Notes: generated from the sequence alone by a model not told the origin. A stretch of DNA of 64,000 nt from Leclercia sp. 29361 (GCF_011290365.1 NZ_CP049786.1:3038001-3102000); one strand, 5' to 3'. Counted from the stretch's first letter, positions 44,868 through 60,889 are shown. Made by a program: numbers and translations.

Positions 44868-46292
44868 GTGTCTGACTCCGCCGCGCTGCCTACATTTTTA
44901 TTTCACGACTACGAAACCTTTGGCACCAGCCCCTCGCTGGATCGCCCTTCCCAGTTTGCCGCCATCCGCACCGATGCCGATTTCAATATCATCGGCGAGC
45001 CGGAAGTGTTCTTTTGCAAACCCGCCGATGACTATTTGCCCCAGCCCGGCGCGGTGATGGTCACCGGCATCACGCCGCAGGAGGCCAGGGAAAAAGGGGT
45101 AAATGAGGCAGAGTTTGCCCGTCGCATTCATGACCTGTTTACCGTGCCTAACACCTGCGTGGTGGGCTACAACAACGTGCGTTTCGATGACGAAGTGACC
45201 CGGCATATTTTTTACCGCAACTTCTACGATCCCTACGCCTGGAGCTGGCAAAACAAGAACTCGCGCTGGGATCTGCTGGATGTGATGCGCGCCTGCTATG
45301 CCCTGCGTCCTGAAGGGATTAACTGGCCAGACAACGAAGACGGACTCCCCAGCTTCCGCCTTGAACATCTGACCCGCGCGAACGGCATTGAACACAGCAA
45401 CGCTCATGACGCGATGGCCGATGTCTACGCCACTATCGCCATGGCGAAGCTGGTGAAGACCCGGCAGCCGAAGCTGTTTGAGTACCTGCTCAGCCATCGC
45501 AGTAAGCAGAAACTCACCACCCTGATTGACGTGCCGCAGATGAAGCCGCTGATGCATATCTCCGGGATGTTCGGCGCCTGGCGCGGGAATACCAGCTGGG
45601 TGGCCCCGCTGGCCTGGCACCCGGACAACCGCAACGCGGTGATTATGGTGGATTTAGCCGGGGATATTACCCCCCTGCTGACGCTGGATAGCGACACCCT
45701 GCGCGAGCGGCTGTACACCCCAAAAGAGGCGCTGGGCGATGATGCTGCGGTGCCGGTGAAGCTGGTGCATATCAACAAGTGCCCGGTGCTGGCTCCCGCC
45801 AACACCCTGCGCCCGGACGATGCGGAACGGCTGGGAATCAACCGTCAGCACTGCCTCGACAACCTGAAACTGCTGCGGGATAACCCGCAGGTGCGCGAGA
45901 AGGTAGTGGCGATTTTTGCCGAAGCGGAGCCGTTCGTTCCGTCAGAGAACGTCGATGCCCAGCTCTATAACGGCTTTTTCAGCGACGCTGACCGCTCTGC
46001 CATGAATATCGTGTTGCAGACCGATCCCCGTAACCTGCCCGCCCTGGATATCACTTTTGCCGATCGGCGCATTAACAAGCTGATCTTTAACTACCGGGCG
46101 CGTAATTTTCCCGGCACCCTGGATGAGGCCGAGCAGGAACGGTGGTTACAGCATCGCCGCAACGTGTTTACGCCGGAGTATTTGCAGGCTTACGCCCAGG
46201 AGCTGGAGATGCTGTACGGTGAGTATGAAGGGAATGCTGAAAAGCAGGCGCTGTTAAAAGCGCTGTATCAGTATGCGCAGGAAATTGTGTAA
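44868..46292 (+). CDS. sbcB: Exodeoxyribonuclease I (SbcB/ExoI)
   Basis: A 474-residue 3'-5' single-strand DNA exonuclease that acts in mismatch repair and recombination and binds SSB. It has a DnaQ-fold active site: FHDYETFG (Asp, Glu), NNVRFDD, and SNAHDAMADVYATI (His, Asp). The C-terminal SH3-like and helical domains match E. coli to the end (..ALYQYAQEIV). The start was set at GTG 44868 (V-S-D-S) because AGGATGG precedes it and the length then fits E. coli (475); ATG 44856 is an alternative with no ribosome-binding site. Confidence 0.94.
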   Translation: MSDSAALPTFLFHDYETFGTSPSLDRPSQFAAIRTDADFNIIGEPEVFFCKPADDYLPQPGAVMVTGITPQEAREKGVNEAEFARRIHDLFTVPNTCVVGYNNVRFDDEVTRHIFYRNFYDPYAWSWQNKNSRWDLLDVMRACYALRPEGINWPDNEDGLPSFRLEHLTRANGIEHSNAHDAMADVYATIAMAKLVKTRQPKLFEYLLSHRSKQKLTTLIDVPQMKPLMHISGMFGAWRGNTSWVAPLAWHPDNRNAVIMVDLAGDITPLLTLDSDTLRERLYTPKEALGDDAAVPVKLVHINKCPVLAPANTLRPDDAERLGINRQHCLDNLKLLRDNPQVREKVVAIFAEAEPFVPSENVDAQLYNGFFSDADRSAMNIVLQTDPRNLPALDITFADRRINKLIFNYRARNFPGTLDEAEQERWLQHRRNVFTPEYLQAYAQELEMLYGEYEGNAEKQALLKALYQYAQEIV

Positions 46293-46308
46293 CCTGAGAA
46301 AACAAAAA

Positions 46309-46338
46309 AGCCGGAGGCGATGTCTCCGGCTTTTTTTT
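46309..46338. terminator. Bidirectional terminator between sbcB and plaP
   Basis: A GCCGGAG / CTCCGGC stem flanked by A6 on the left and T8 on the right, between convergent genes, so it can serve both. Confidence 0.85.
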
Positions 46339-46370
46339 GCCCGGCGGCGCTACGCTTGCGCGGGCCTACG
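46339..46370. repeat. REP-like element
   Basis: GCCCGGCGGCGCTACGC....GCGCGGGCCTACGG has the imperfect palindrome and the conserved GGCCTAC end of enterobacterial REP units. It lies just after the sbcB terminator, in the usual extragenic position for such elements. Confidence 0.6.
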
Positions 46371-46387
46371 GCTTTGCAGTCAATTAA

Positions 46388-47746
46388 TTATGCTACATCT
46401 TCGTACTGAGGAACCGGGTTGCGGAAGCTTTTGGTTACGCATGCCAGGTAAATCAGACCGATACCACCCCAGATCAGACCCAGAACCATTGAGCTCTCTT
46501 CCAGGTTGATCCACAGCGCACCCACAGTCAGCGCGCCACATACCGGCATCAGCAGGTAGTTGAAGTGGTCTTTCAGCGTTTTGTTGCGCTTCTCACGGAT
46601 CCAGAACTGAGAGATCACGGAGAGGTTAACAAAGGTAAAGGCAACCAGCGCACCGAAGTTAATCAGCGCCGTAGCAGTAACCAGGTCAAATTTAATTGCC
46701 ATCAGAGCAATCACACCCACCAGCAGCACGTTCCATGCCGGGGTACGCCATTTCGGATGAACATAACCGAAGAAGCGAGTCGGGAACACGCCATCACGCC
46801 CCATCACGTACATCAGACGGGAAACGCCCGCGTGTGCCGCCATACCGGATGCCAGAACGGTGACGCTGGAGAAGATCAGCACGCCCCACTGGAAGGTTTT
46901 GCCTGCTACATACAGCATGATTTCTGGCTGTGATGCGTCCGGATCCTTGAAGCGAGAGATATCCGGGAAATACAGCTGCAGGAAGTAAGAGGCACCGATA
47001 AAGATGATGCCGCCCAGCAACGCCGTCAGGAAGATAGCGCGCGGGATCACACGCTCAGCGTCTTTGGTTTCTTCAGACAGAGAAGAGATGCCGTCAAAGC
47101 CGAGGAACGAGAAGCACAGGATCGTCGCACCGGTGATCATCGGCACTACATGCGCGCCTTCAGACCAGAACGGACGGGTGCTGGTCAGCGTACCTGCGCC
47201 TTCACCGTGAGAAACGCCGTAAATGATCAGACCCACGATGACCGCCACAATACCCATCTGCAGAATAACAATCAGGGTGTTGAAGTTGGCCACGGTCTTG
47301 ATGCTGCGCAGGTTAGAGATGGTCATAAAGGCCACCAGCGCCACAACAAAGATCCACGAAGGTACGGAAGGCACCAGCGCTTCGAAGTAAATTTTTGCCA
47401 GCAGAATGTTGATCATCGGCATGAACAGGTAGTCAAGCAGGGATGACCAGCCCACCATAAAGCCAACAGCCGGGCTAATGGACTTCTGTGCATAGGTGTA
47501 CGCAGAACCTGCGGACGGGAAGCGGCGAACCAGCTTGCCGTAGCTCAGCGCGGTAAAGAGGATCGCGATCAGCGCAAAGGCATACGCCGTTGCTACGTGA
47601 CCGTCAGTGAGGCCTGAAACGATACCAAACGTATCGAACAGCGTCATCGGCTGCATATAGGCAAGGCCCATCATAACAACCGGAATCAACGTAAGCGTTT
47701 TACGTAATTCCACGCGAGAGGTTTTTGGAGTTGCGTTATGCGACAT
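46388..47746 (-). CDS. plaP: Low-affinity putrescine importer PlaP
   Basis: A 452-residue APC-superfamily amino acid/polyamine permease with 12 membrane helices. The N-terminal transport motif ([19 protein letters not shown]) and [27 protein letters not shown] are typical. It matches E. coli PlaP (YeeF), which imports putrescine by proton motive force and is needed for pili-driven surface motility there. The 267-bp upstream region contains nothing I can name. Confidence 0.94.
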   Translation of the reverse strand: MSHNATPKTSRVELRKTLTLIPVVMMGLAYMQPMTLFDTFGIVSGLTDGHVATAYAFALIAILFTALSYGKLVRRFPSAGSAYTYAQKSISPAVGFMVGWSSLLDYLFMPMINILLAKIYFEALVPSVPSWIFVVALVAFMTISNLRSIKTVANFNTLIVILQMGIVAVIVGLIIYGVSHGEGAGTLTSTRPFWSEGAHVVPMITGATILCFSFLGFDGISSLSEETKDAERVIPRAIFLTALLGGIIFIGASYFLQLYFPDISRFKDPDASQPEIMLYVAGKTFQWGVLIFSSVTVLASGMAAHAGVSRLMYVMGRDGVFPTRFFGYVHPKWRTPAWNVLLVGVIALMAIKFDLVTATALINFGALVAFTFVNLSVISQFWIREKRNKTLKDHFNYLLMPVCGALTVGALWINLEESSMVLGLIWGGIGLIYLACVTKSFRNPVPQYEDVA

Positions 47747-48013
47747 GGTTATTCTCCTTTACGGTGAATACCGCCACGTAAGCGAATGATTGCCCCATTT
47801 CTTTCTTCCTCAGCGACAACAACTGTCGGATTTTAGTAAATATCTATCCGGTACGAAGCCCGGCCTCTTGGATTTAATGGTTTTCTTACATGCAAAAAAA
47901 AATAATCGACGCCTTTTATATCGTCGATTATTCCATGTTTGCTGCGGCGCATTTTCCCTAAATGATAGTAAAAATGCAAGAGATCGAAAGGCATCCTAAA
48001 GTTAAATTTTTTA

Positions 48014-48943
48014 TTAATCCGCTGATTTCTCAGCTGCGCCCTGCGCATAAACGGCAGCGATAGCACTATTTGCTAAAATTTCTTGCCGCCACCATGCGCT
48101 GGCAAGCCCGGCAGTCTGCTCATTCCAGCCTATCCATACGGAATCATAACTGGATTGAGCGATGACCTGTTTCTCGACCAGCGCACCGCTTTCTATAAAA
48201 CGCTGGGCTAAATATCGCGGCAGATAACCACAGCCTAAGCCGCTAATTTGCAGCTCCAGCTTGGTTTTAAAATCAAATACGGTAATGGCTTCCTGATCGT
48301 CCAGTAGCTGGGAGGAGGCCGTACAGCCCGGTAATGAATTATCACCCACTACAATTGCGCGATAACTTTTGATGACCCGCCGGTTGATCGGCTCCGGCTC
48401 CTGGGCCAGCGGATGGTGTGGGGCGATGACGAACACCTGCTCCAGTTGCCCGAGACAGGCAAAGCCAAAATCGCTAAGCCGGGGCGGTTCATGCAGCGCG
48501 CCAACGACGATATCCGCCCGGCCCTGCACCAGCGACTCCCAGGAACCGGCTAACACGCCATTGATAAATTTGAGACGGGTGACGCTGTGTCGCGCGTAAA
48601 AGGCCTCGATGAGCGGTGCCAGCAGGGAAAACGGGAAGGTATCATCCACGCCGATAACCAGCTCGTTTTCCCAGCCCTGATGCAGCTTGACGGCCTGTTT
48701 TTCCAGCTCACGCACCGAATGCAGCACGTCCCGCCCTTTTTCCAGCAGCATCTGCCCGGTGCGGGTAAAGCGCGCCCGGTGGCCGGAACGGTCCAGGATC
48801 TGAATATTCAGATCGCTTTCGAGTTTGTGAACGGTGTAGCTGAGCGCAGAGGGGGTCTTGAACAGCTTTGCCGACGCCGCAGCAAAGCTCCCCTCTTTTT
48901 CCAGTGCATCAAGGATAATAAGGACATCCAGCAGCGGTTTCAT
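48014..48943 (-). CDS. yeeY: LysR-family transcriptional regulator YeeY
   Basis: A 309-residue LysR-type regulator, the same length as E. coli YeeY. The helix-turn-helix lies near residues 18-47 (FAAASAKLFKTPSALSYTVHKLE), with a co-inducer domain afterwards. Targets are not established; divergence or linkage to plaP may be relevant since it lies just upstream of it in the same direction. The start at 48943 follows GGGGGTGAG; the GTG two codons upstream is less likely. Confidence 0.92.
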   Translation of the reverse strand: MKPLLDVLIILDALEKEGSFAAASAKLFKTPSALSYTVHKLESDLNIQILDRSGHRARFTRTGQMLLEKGRDVLHSVRELEKQAVKLHQGWENELVIGVDDTFPFSLLAPLIEAFYARHSVTRLKFINGVLAGSWESLVQGRADIVVGALHEPPRLSDFGFACLGQLEQVFVIAPHHPLAQEPEPINRRVIKSYRAIVVGDNSLPGCTASSQLLDDQEAITVFDFKTKLELQISGLGCGYLPRYLAQRFIESGALVEKQVIAQSSYDSVWIGWNEQTAGLASAWWRQEILANSAIAAVYAQGAAEKSAD

Positions 48944-48983
48944 GCTCACCCCCTTGTGGTGCGCTTACGCTCCGCCAGCGGCG

Positions 48984-49811
48984 TTACTCCATTGGCATAA
49001 CCAGCGGATCGGGAAAGAGATACTCAAATCCCAGTTCATGACAGATGCGGTTCCCATCAATCAATTTGCCCTTCCCCGCTCCGGGGGCATCGTGGAAGTG
49101 CGGCGCTGCCAGGCCAAGCTGACGCGACATCACCGGATAGAATGTACTGCGTGTTGGATGAGAGGGCGCACATATATTATAGATGTGCCCGCCCTTCGGG
49201 GCCTGTAATAGCAGGGTAATTGCGCCGATCACGTCTTCAAGATGCACCAGATTGACGCCATGTTGGCCGTCAGGCGCTGATTTCCCGGCAAAAAAACGGC
49301 CAGGATGACGACCGGGCCCCACCAGCCCCGCAAGGCGTAATATATCGACCTGGGTGCCGGGTAAATTATGCAGCCAGTCTTCCAGCTCTTTTAATACCCG
49401 CCCGCTGGCGGTCACCGGCTGGCGCGGCATATTCTCTTTTACGGCGCCTTCCACATCGCCATATACCGAGGTGGAGCTGGTGAAAATAATGCGTGGAATA
49501 TGGTACGCGAGAGCGCTATCGACAATTTCCTGTACTGCCTGCAGATAATAGCTCTCGCCCGGTCCGGTGCGACGCGCTGGCAGGGTGATCACCAGCGCAT
49601 CCACATCACTCATCAGCGTATCCAGATCGTCGGTGTCGCACACCAGCTCTGGCTCCAGGCGCAATTCAACGCTTTCGATACCGCACATCCGCGCCGCCTC
49701 GACCCCATCCACGGTGGTTTTACTGCCGGTGACCTCCCAGCCCCGCCCCAGTAGCGACATGGCCAGCGGCATTCCAAGCCATCCCAGACCGACAATTGCG
49801 ACCTTTTTCAT
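48984..49811 (-). CDS. yeeZ: SDR-type NAD(P)-binding protein YeeZ
   Basis: A 275-residue protein with an N-terminal Rossmann motif (VAIVGLGWLGMPLA) and an epimerase-like core (FTSSTSVYG with Ser/Tyr). It matches E. coli YeeZ (274 aa), annotated as an epimerase family protein without a proven substrate. In E. coli the yoeB-yefM toxin-antitoxin pair lies between yeeZ and the his leader; it is absent here. Confidence 0.9.
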   Translation of the reverse strand: MKKVAIVGLGWLGMPLAMSLLGRGWEVTGSKTTVDGVEAARMCGIESVELRLEPELVCDTDDLDTLMSDVDALVITLPARRTGPGESYYLQAVQEIVDSALAYHIPRIIFTSSTSVYGDVEGAVKENMPRQPVTASGRVLKELEDWLHNLPGTQVDILRLAGLVGPGRHPGRFFAGKSAPDGQHGVNLVHLEDVIGAITLLLQAPKGGHIYNICAPSHPTRSTFYPVMSRQLGLAAPHFHDAPGAGKGKLIDGNRICHELGFEYLFPDPLVMPME

Positions 49812-49917
49812 GCATTTTCTCCTGACGTTTACGCCTCTGCTTTAAGGCTACGCCAGCCATGCGCAACTGACAATTGATAGCGCCAATATGAAATCATTTA
49901 ATGATAAAAAAAAGCCC

Positions 49918-49947
49918 TTGCTTTATATAGCGCAAGTGGTTTAGGTT
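49918..49947 (+). promoter_or_regulatory. his operon promoter
   Basis: TTGCTT (-35) and TAGGTT (-10) are spaced by 18 bp, the same hexamers as E. coli hisp1. It gives a transcript start about 30 bp before the hisL leader. Confidence 0.75.
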
Positions 49948-49985
49948 AAACGACATCACATGAATAAGCATTCATCGAGAATTTT

Positions 49986-50036
49986 ATGACACGCGTTCAA
50001 TTTAAACACCACCATCATCACCATCATCCTGACTAG
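49986..50036 (+). CDS. hisL: his operon leader peptide
   Basis: A 16-codon reading frame encoding MTRVQF-K, seven consecutive histidines, then P-D and a TAG stop. It is identical in layout to E. coli HisL. Ribosome stalling in the His run when charged tRNA-His is scarce prevents terminator formation downstream. Too short for standard gene finders. Confidence 0.97.
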   Translation: MTRVQFKHHHHHHHPD

Positions 50037-50100
50037 TCTTTCAGGCGATGTGTGCTGGAAGACAGTTAGATCTTCCAGCGGTGCATGAACGCAAGAAAAA

Positions 50101-50135
50101 GCCCCCGGAAGATCATCTTCCGGGGGCTTTTTTTT
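50101..50135 (+). terminator. his attenuator
   Basis: A 12-bp perfect stem GCCCCCGGAAGA / TCTTCCGGGGGC followed by T8. The alternative hairpin CTGGAAGA..TCTTCCAG at 50055-50078 shares the GGAAGA/TCTTCC sequence and can pair competitively, as expected for transcription attenuation of the his operon. Confidence 0.93.
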
Positions 50136-50180
50136 GGACCGTGTTCAGGCAAGTTACAACAGGATCATGAGGAACCGACA

Positions 50181-51080
50181 ATGTTAGATAATTCACGTTT
50201 ACGCATAGCTATGCAGAAATCAGGTCGTCTTAGCGACGATTCACGCGAACTGCTGGCGCGCTGCGGCATTAAAATCAACCTGCACACACAGCGCCTGATC
50301 GCGCTGGCAGAGAATATGCCGATTGATATTCTGCGCGTGCGTGACGATGACATTCCAGGTCTGGTGATGGACGGCGTAGTTGATCTGGGCATCATTGGCG
50401 AAAACGTGCTGGAAGAAGAGCTCCTGACCCGCCGTGCGCAGGGCGAAGACCCGCGCTATTTCACCCTGCGCCGTCTGGACTTTGGCGGCTGCCGCCTGTC
50501 GCTGGCAACCGCGGCTGACGAAGCCTGGGACGGCCCGGCCGGGCTGAACGGCAAGCGTATCGCCACCTCCTACCCTCACCTGCTGAAGCGTTACCTCGAT
50601 CAGAAAGGGGTGCAGTTTAAATCCTGCCTGCTGAATGGCTCTGTCGAAGTGGCACCGCGAGCGGGTCTGGCCGATGCGATTTGCGACCTGGTCTCCACCG
50701 GCGCCACCCTGGAAGCAAACGGCCTGCGCGAAGTGGAAGTGATCTACCGCTCTAAAGCCTGCCTGATCCAACGCGACGGCGAAATGCCGGAAGCCAAACA
50801 GCAGTTGATTGACCGCCTGCTGACCCGTATTCAGGGCGTTATCCAGGCCCGCGAATCGAAATACATCATGATGCATGCCCCAACTGAGCGTCTGGATGAA
50901 GTGATTGCCCTGCTGCCGGGCGCTGAACGTCCAACCATTCTGCCGCTGGCAGGGGATCAGCAGCGCGTGGCGATGCATATGGTCAGCAGCGAAACCCTGT
51001 TCTGGGAAACCATGGAAAAACTGAAAGCGCTGGGCGCCAGTTCGATCCTGGTGTTACCGATTGAGAAGATGATGGAGTAA
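50181..51080 (+). CDS. hisG: ATP phosphoribosyltransferase HisG
   Basis: The first enzyme of histidine biosynthesis, condensing ATP and PRPP; feedback-inhibited by histidine. At 299 residues it equals E. coli HisG, so this is the long, self-sufficient form with the C-terminal regulatory ACT-like domain. Recognisable blocks: [19 protein letters not shown] and the PRPP site [16 protein letters not shown]. The start at 50181 follows CAGGATCATGAGGAAC; the longer upstream frame overlaps the attenuator and is not coding. Confidence 0.97.
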   Translation: MLDNSRLRIAMQKSGRLSDDSRELLARCGIKINLHTQRLIALAENMPIDILRVRDDDIPGLVMDGVVDLGIIGENVLEEELLTRRAQGEDPRYFTLRRLDFGGCRLSLATAADEAWDGPAGLNGKRIATSYPHLLKRYLDQKGVQFKSCLLNGSVEVAPRAGLADAICDLVSTGATLEANGLREVEVIYRSKACLIQRDGEMPEAKQQLIDRLLTRIQGVIQARESKYIMMHAPTERLDEVIALLPGAERPTILPLAGDQQRVAMHMVSSETLFWETMEKLKALGASSILVLPIEKMME

Positions 51081-51085
51081 CAACC

Positions 51086-56590
<5,505 letters not shown>

Positions 56591-56597
<7 letters not shown>

Positions 56598-57202
56598 CAG
56601 AGCAACAACGCGCGCAGCTGGACTGGGAAAAAACCGACGGCCTGATGCCGGTGGTGGTGCAGCACGCGGTGTCTGGTGAAGTGCTGATGCTGGGTTATAT
56701 GAATCAGGACGCCCTGGCGAAGACCATCGACAGCGGTAAAGTAACCTTTTTCTCGCGCACCAAACAGCGTCTGTGGACCAAGGGCGAAACCTCCGGCCAT
56801 TTTCTGAATGTGGTCAGCATCACGCCTGACTGTGATAACGATACCCTGCTGGTACTGGTTAATCCCATCGGGCCGACCTGCCACCTTGGCAACAGCAGCT
56901 GTTTTGGCGATGCCAGCCACCAGTGGCTGTTCCTGTACCAGCTGGAACAACTGCTGGCTGAACGCAAAACCGCGGATCCTGAGAGTTCTTATACGGCGAA
57001 ACTGTATGCCAGCGGCACTAAGCGTATCGCGCAGAAAGTGGGAGAAGAAGGCGTAGAGACAGCCCTGGCCGCTACTGTGAACGACCGGGCCGAGCTGACT
57101 AATGAAGCTTCTGACCTGATGTATCACCTGCTGGTGCTGCTGCAGGATCAGGATCTCGATTTAACAACGGTGATTGAGAATCTGCGTCAGCGACACAAAT
57201 AA
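56591..57202 (+). CDS. hisI: Bifunctional phosphoribosyl-AMP cyclohydrolase/phosphoribosyl-ATP pyrophosphatase HisI
   Basis: A 203-residue fusion. The N-terminal cyclohydrolase (about 1-115) includes [16 protein letters not shown] with metal-binding Cys and Asp residues. The C-terminal pyrophosphatase (about 118-203) includes [13 protein letters not shown] and [16 protein letters not shown]. It catalyses steps 2 and 3 of the pathway and is the last gene of the operon. Confidence 0.97.
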
Positions 57203-57204
57203 AA

Positions 57205-57229
57205 AAACCGGGGAAACCCGGTTTTTTTT
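57205..57229. terminator. Terminator between hisI and wzzB
   Basis: AAACCGGG / CCCGGTTT with A7 before and T7 after, between convergent genes, so it works in both directions. Confidence 0.88.
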
Positions 57230-57246
57230 ACAGCTTGCGGATGTGT

Positions 57247-58227
57247 TTAGGCTCTGGCCTGGTAGTTGCGCATGGCATTACGACCTAATACAACACCAGA
57301 GCCGATGATTCCACCCAGCAGTACCGCAATGATCATAACGATTGAACGTTTCGGACTATCACGGCGAATCGGCAAGTTTGGTTTCATCACATAGCGATAG
57401 GCATGGATAGTTGTCGGATCGATTTTCAGCTTTTGGATATCCAGCAGCTTCTGTTTGTTCTGGTAGTAACTGTCAGATAGCGTCAGTGGACGGGAAGATT
57501 CATGCGCAATCATGGATTGCAGCGCTTCTGTACCTAACAGGAACATTGTTTCCTGAGTAACATCCTGAGTCTGCTGGATTTTTGGGGTGGTGATATTAGC
57601 CGCCTCAGCGTACTTTAGTGCTTCCGTAATCTGTCTGATTCGCAGATCTTTCTGCTCCTGTGCGATGGTCTCCTGGTTACCCAATACATCCGTTAAGGTC
57701 ACGACCTGCTGCTTGATGTTGTCATTGAGGTCAACTTCAAGCTCTTTTTGGATCTGCTCATCAACCTGCTGAATATATTGCGCTACCTGCTTTTGCGCCG
57801 CCTCAGCCGAACCGCTTACGTAGCTAATACTCAAAGGTAAAGGCTGGCCTTTCACAACGGGTTCGATTGTCAGCTTTTCCGGAACAGCCTGGTTTTCAAG
57901 AGCCTGAGTCAGCGCAGAGAAAGAGGCATTATAGCGAGTAATCACACCTTCCTGAATATCATTTAGTTTCGGTGCCCCACCACCAAAAAGAATATTAAGC
58001 GCGTTGCTATAACTACCAATTTGAGCCGCATCAGGTTGGGTAATGATCGCTGTAGAAGTCCACTTCTCTTTGGCATAGACAAGATATGCTCCGGCAATAG
58101 CAATAGCGATAACGACAAATGCAGCTATAAGCCATTTCCCACGCCACAGCTGTATTACAAGATCAATCAAATCAACCTGCTCAGGGTCACAGCTCCGCGT
58201 GACCACGTTATTGTTGTTCTGCGTCAT
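57247..58227 (-). CDS. wzzB: O-antigen chain-length determinant WzzB
   Basis: A 326-residue polysaccharide co-polymerase (class 1). The first membrane helix lies near residues 32-52, a large periplasmic coiled-coil domain spans about 55-293, and the second helix lies near 296-318 preceded by the Pro-rich PNLPIRRDSPKR motif. It sets the modal length of O-antigen made by Wzy. Convergent with the his operon and conserved in place with E. coli. Confidence 0.93.
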   Translation of the reverse strand: MTQNNNNVVTRSCDPEQVDLIDLVIQLWRGKWLIAAFVVIAIAIAGAYLVYAKEKWTSTAIITQPDAAQIGSYSNALNILFGGGAPKLNDIQEGVITRYNASFSALTQALENQAVPEKLTIEPVVKGQPLPLSISYVSGSAEAAQKQVAQYIQQVDEQIQKELEVDLNDNIKQQVVTLTDVLGNQETIAQEQKDLRIRQITEALKYAEAANITTPKIQQTQDVTQETMFLLGTEALQSMIAHESSRPLTLSDSYYQNKQKLLDIQKLKIDPTTIHAYRYVMKPNLPIRRDSPKRSIVMIIAVLLGGIIGSGVVLGRNAMRNYQARA

Positions 58228-58421
58228 ATAATCCTTACAAGGCCAAAAAGCGCAAATAATAAAGTTTCAGATATAGTTTATCGATTGTTGACGGATTTTC
58301 TATAGGAATCCGATGAGGCATATCGAAAATATGATGTTTGGTAACCCTGCGCATCGCGTTATCATACCCTAAATCCGGTATTTAACGCACCGGGCATGAT
58401 AAGTAACAGATGAGGACAGTT

Positions 58422-59426
58422 ATGAAATTTCTGGTCACTGGCGCAGCAGGCTTTATCGGCGCTCATGTCAGCAAGCGGCTTCTGAATGCCGGGCATCAGG
58501 TTGTGGGTATCGACAACCTCAATGACTATTACGATGTGAACCTGAAGCAGGCGCGTCTTGATCGGCTGACCTCCGCGAGCTTTAGCTTCCATAAGCTTGA
58601 CCTGGCCGACCGTGAGGGCATGACAGCTCTCTTTGCCGCTGAAAAATTCGACCGTGTGATCCATCTTGCCGCCCAGGCGGGTGTACGCTACTCGCTGGAC
58701 AATCCGCATGCTTACGCCGAAGCCAACCTGGTGGGTCATCTGAACGTTCTGGAAGGCTGCCGTCACAATAAGGTGCAGCACCTGCTGTATGCCTCTTCCA
58801 GTTCCGTTTACGGTCTGAACCGTAAGATGCCGTTCTCAACTGACGATTCCGTGGATCACCCGGTTTCGCTGTATGCCGCGACCAAAAAAGCCAACGAGCT
58901 GATGTCGCACACTTACTCCCATCTGTACGGTCTGCCGACGACCGGCCTGCGCTTCTTTACCGTCTACGGCCCGTGGGGGCGTCCCGATATGGCGCTGTTT
59001 AAGTTCACCAAAGCTATGGTCGAAGGCAAAAGTATCGATGTCTATAACTTCGGTAAGATGAAGCGCGACTTCACCTATATCGATGATATTGCTGAAGCTA
59101 TTATTCGTCTGCAGGATGTTATTCCACAAGCGGACAGTAACTGGACGGTTGAGTCTGGCTCCCCGGCAACCAGTTCTGCGCCTTACCGAGTCTATAACAT
59201 CGGTAATAGCTCACCTGTCGAACTGATGGACTACATCACGGCGCTGGAAGAAGCGTTAGGCATTGAAGCGGATAAAAACATGATGCCGATTCAGCCGGGT
59301 GATGTGCTGGAGACCAGCGCAGATACCACCGCGCTATATGAGGTGATTGGCTTTAAACCGCAGACCTCGGTTAAAGAGGGCGTGAAGAACTTCGTGGACT
59401 GGTATCGCGAGTTTTATAAGGTTTAA
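58422..59426 (+). CDS. UDP-glucuronate 4-epimerase-like SDR protein (Uge/GalE2 type)
   Basis: A 334-residue NAD-dependent extended SDR enzyme. The Rossmann motif is [16 protein letters not shown]; catalytic Ser in ASSSSVYG and the Tyr-x3-Lys of [11 protein letters not shown]. The block [18 protein letters not shown] is typical of UDP-glucuronate 4-epimerases, which interconvert UDP-GlcA and UDP-GalA. The adjacent convergent ugd makes UDP-GlcA, supporting this role. E. coli K-12 has no gene here. Start at 58422 (MKFLVTG) behind GAGGA. Confidence 0.88.
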   Translation: MKFLVTGAAGFIGAHVSKRLLNAGHQVVGIDNLNDYYDVNLKQARLDRLTSASFSFHKLDLADREGMTALFAAEKFDRVIHLAAQAGVRYSLDNPHAYAEANLVGHLNVLEGCRHNKVQHLLYASSSSVYGLNRKMPFSTDDSVDHPVSLYAATKKANELMSHTYSHLYGLPTTGLRFFTVYGPWGRPDMALFKFTKAMVEGKSIDVYNFGKMKRDFTYIDDIAEAIIRLQDVIPQADSNWTVESGSPATSSAPYRVYNIGNSSPVELMDYITALEEALGIEADKNMMPIQPGDVLETSADTTALYEVIGFKPQTSVKEGVKNFVDWYREFYKV

Positions 59427-59428
59427 AA

Positions 59429-59458
59429 AAAAGCCCGGCGATGATGCCGGGCTTTTTT
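59429..59458. terminator. Bidirectional terminator between the epimerase gene and ugd
   Basis: A GCCCGGC / GCCGGGC stem at 59433-59452 with A-rich and T-rich flanks, between convergent genes. Confidence 0.85.
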
Positions 59459-59470
59459 GGTATCGATAAA

Positions 59471-60637
59471 TCAGTCGCTGCCAAACAGATCGCGGGTATA
59501 GACCTTATCCGCTACGTCAGACAGTTCTTCCGCCATCCGGTTAGAGATGATCACGTCCGCTTCTTTCTTAAAGGCATCCAGGTCGCGAACCACACGTGAA
59601 TGGAAGAATTCATCTTCTTTCATCACCGGTTCATAAATGATGACCTGAACGCCCTTCGCCTTAATACGCTTCATAATCCCCTGAATGGAGGAGGCGCGGA
59701 AGTTATCCGACCCGCTCTTCATGATCAGACGGTATACCCCCACCACTTTCGGCTGACGCGCCAAAATGGAGTCGGAGATGAAGTCCTTACGCGTGCGGTT
59801 GGCATCCACAATCGCAGAAATTAAGTTGTTCGGTACGGACTGGTAGTTAGCCAGCAGCTGCTTGGTATCTTTTGGCAGACAGTAGCCACCGTACCCGAAG
59901 GAAGGGTTGTTATAGTGGTTGCCGATACGCGGGTCGAGGCAGACGCCTTCGATGATCTGACGGGTGTTCAGCCCCAAGCTCTCTGCGTAGCTGTCCAGCT
60001 CGTTGAAGTAGGCAACTCGCATCGCCAGATAGGTATTGGCGAAGAGTTTAATAGCTTCAGCTTCCGTCGCATCGGTGAACAGGACATTGATGTCCTTTTT
60101 AATGGCACCTTCCTGCAGCAGAGCAGCAAAACGTTCCGCACGCTCCGAGCGCTCCCCAATGACGATACGTGACGGGTGCAGGTTATCGTACAATGCCCTG
60201 CCCTCACGCAGAAACTCTGGTGAGAAAATGACATTATCGATACCCAGCTCTTCTTTAATCGATTGGGTGAAGCCAACAGGAATGGTCGATTTGATGATCA
60301 TCACGGCGTTCGGGTTAATCGCCGTCACATCCTTGATCACCGCTTCCACGCTTGAGGTGTTGAAATAGTTGGTTTTTGGATCATAGTCAGTTGGCGTCGC
60401 GATGATCACAAAATCCGCACCGCTGTAGGCGTCAACTTTGTCCGTAGTGGCGCGGAAATTCAGCGGCTTATTAGTCAGATAATCCTGAATCTCTTTATCC
60501 ACAATGGGCGAGATCTTCTGGTTCAGCATATCCACTTTGGCCTGCACGATATCCAGGGCCACCACTTCATGGTGCTGTGCAATCAGGATCCCGTTTGAGA
60601 GACCCACATAACCTGTTCCGGAGATTGTTATTTTCAT
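59471..60637 (-). CDS. ugd: UDP-glucose 6-dehydrogenase Ugd
   Basis: A 388-residue NAD-dependent enzyme oxidising UDP-glucose to UDP-glucuronate, the precursor for colanic acid, UDP-GalA and lipid A aminoarabinose. N-terminal Rossmann motif [12 protein letters not shown], central signature [12 protein letters not shown], and the catalytic Cys in [14 protein letters not shown]. Matches E. coli Ugd length (388). In enterobacteria it is controlled by PhoPQ, PmrAB and Rcs; I did not resolve sites upstream. Confidence 0.96.
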   Translation of the reverse strand: MKITISGTGYVGLSNGILIAQHHEVVALDIVQAKVDMLNQKISPIVDKEIQDYLTNKPLNFRATTDKVDAYSGADFVIIATPTDYDPKTNYFNTSSVEAVIKDVTAINPNAVMIIKSTIPVGFTQSIKEELGIDNVIFSPEFLREGRALYDNLHPSRIVIGERSERAERFAALLQEGAIKKDINVLFTDATEAEAIKLFANTYLAMRVAYFNELDSYAESLGLNTRQIIEGVCLDPRIGNHYNNPSFGYGGYCLPKDTKQLLANYQSVPNNLISAIVDANRTRKDFISDSILARQPKVVGVYRLIMKSGSDNFRASSIQGIMKRIKAKGVQVIIYEPVMKEDEFFHSRVVRDLDAFKKEADVIISNRMAEELSDVADKVYTRDLFGSD

Positions 60638-60834
60638 TGGATTAACGTCTTTAAGTTAAGTGTCGGGAGCGACAACCGCCCCACCGCAATAAGCAACTTT
60701 TTGGGTTTTTACCGCGTATGCCGAGTTGATGTCAAGGCGAATGGCTGGCTGCAGGAAGGGACAATTATAGTGATTTATGCTGCAGTATAGCCTGTCGGAT
60801 GAACCAGGTGAGGTAACACGGGGATATTACGGAT

Positions 60835-60862
60835 AAAAAAAACCCGGTGACATTCACCGGGT
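60835..60862 (-). terminator. Intrinsic terminator after gnd
   Basis: On the minus strand ACCCGGTGA-ATG-TCACCGGGT followed by T8, 28 bp past the gnd stop codon. Confidence 0.88.
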
Positions 60863-60889
60863 CTCGCTACGTGTCTGAGTTAAATCAGA

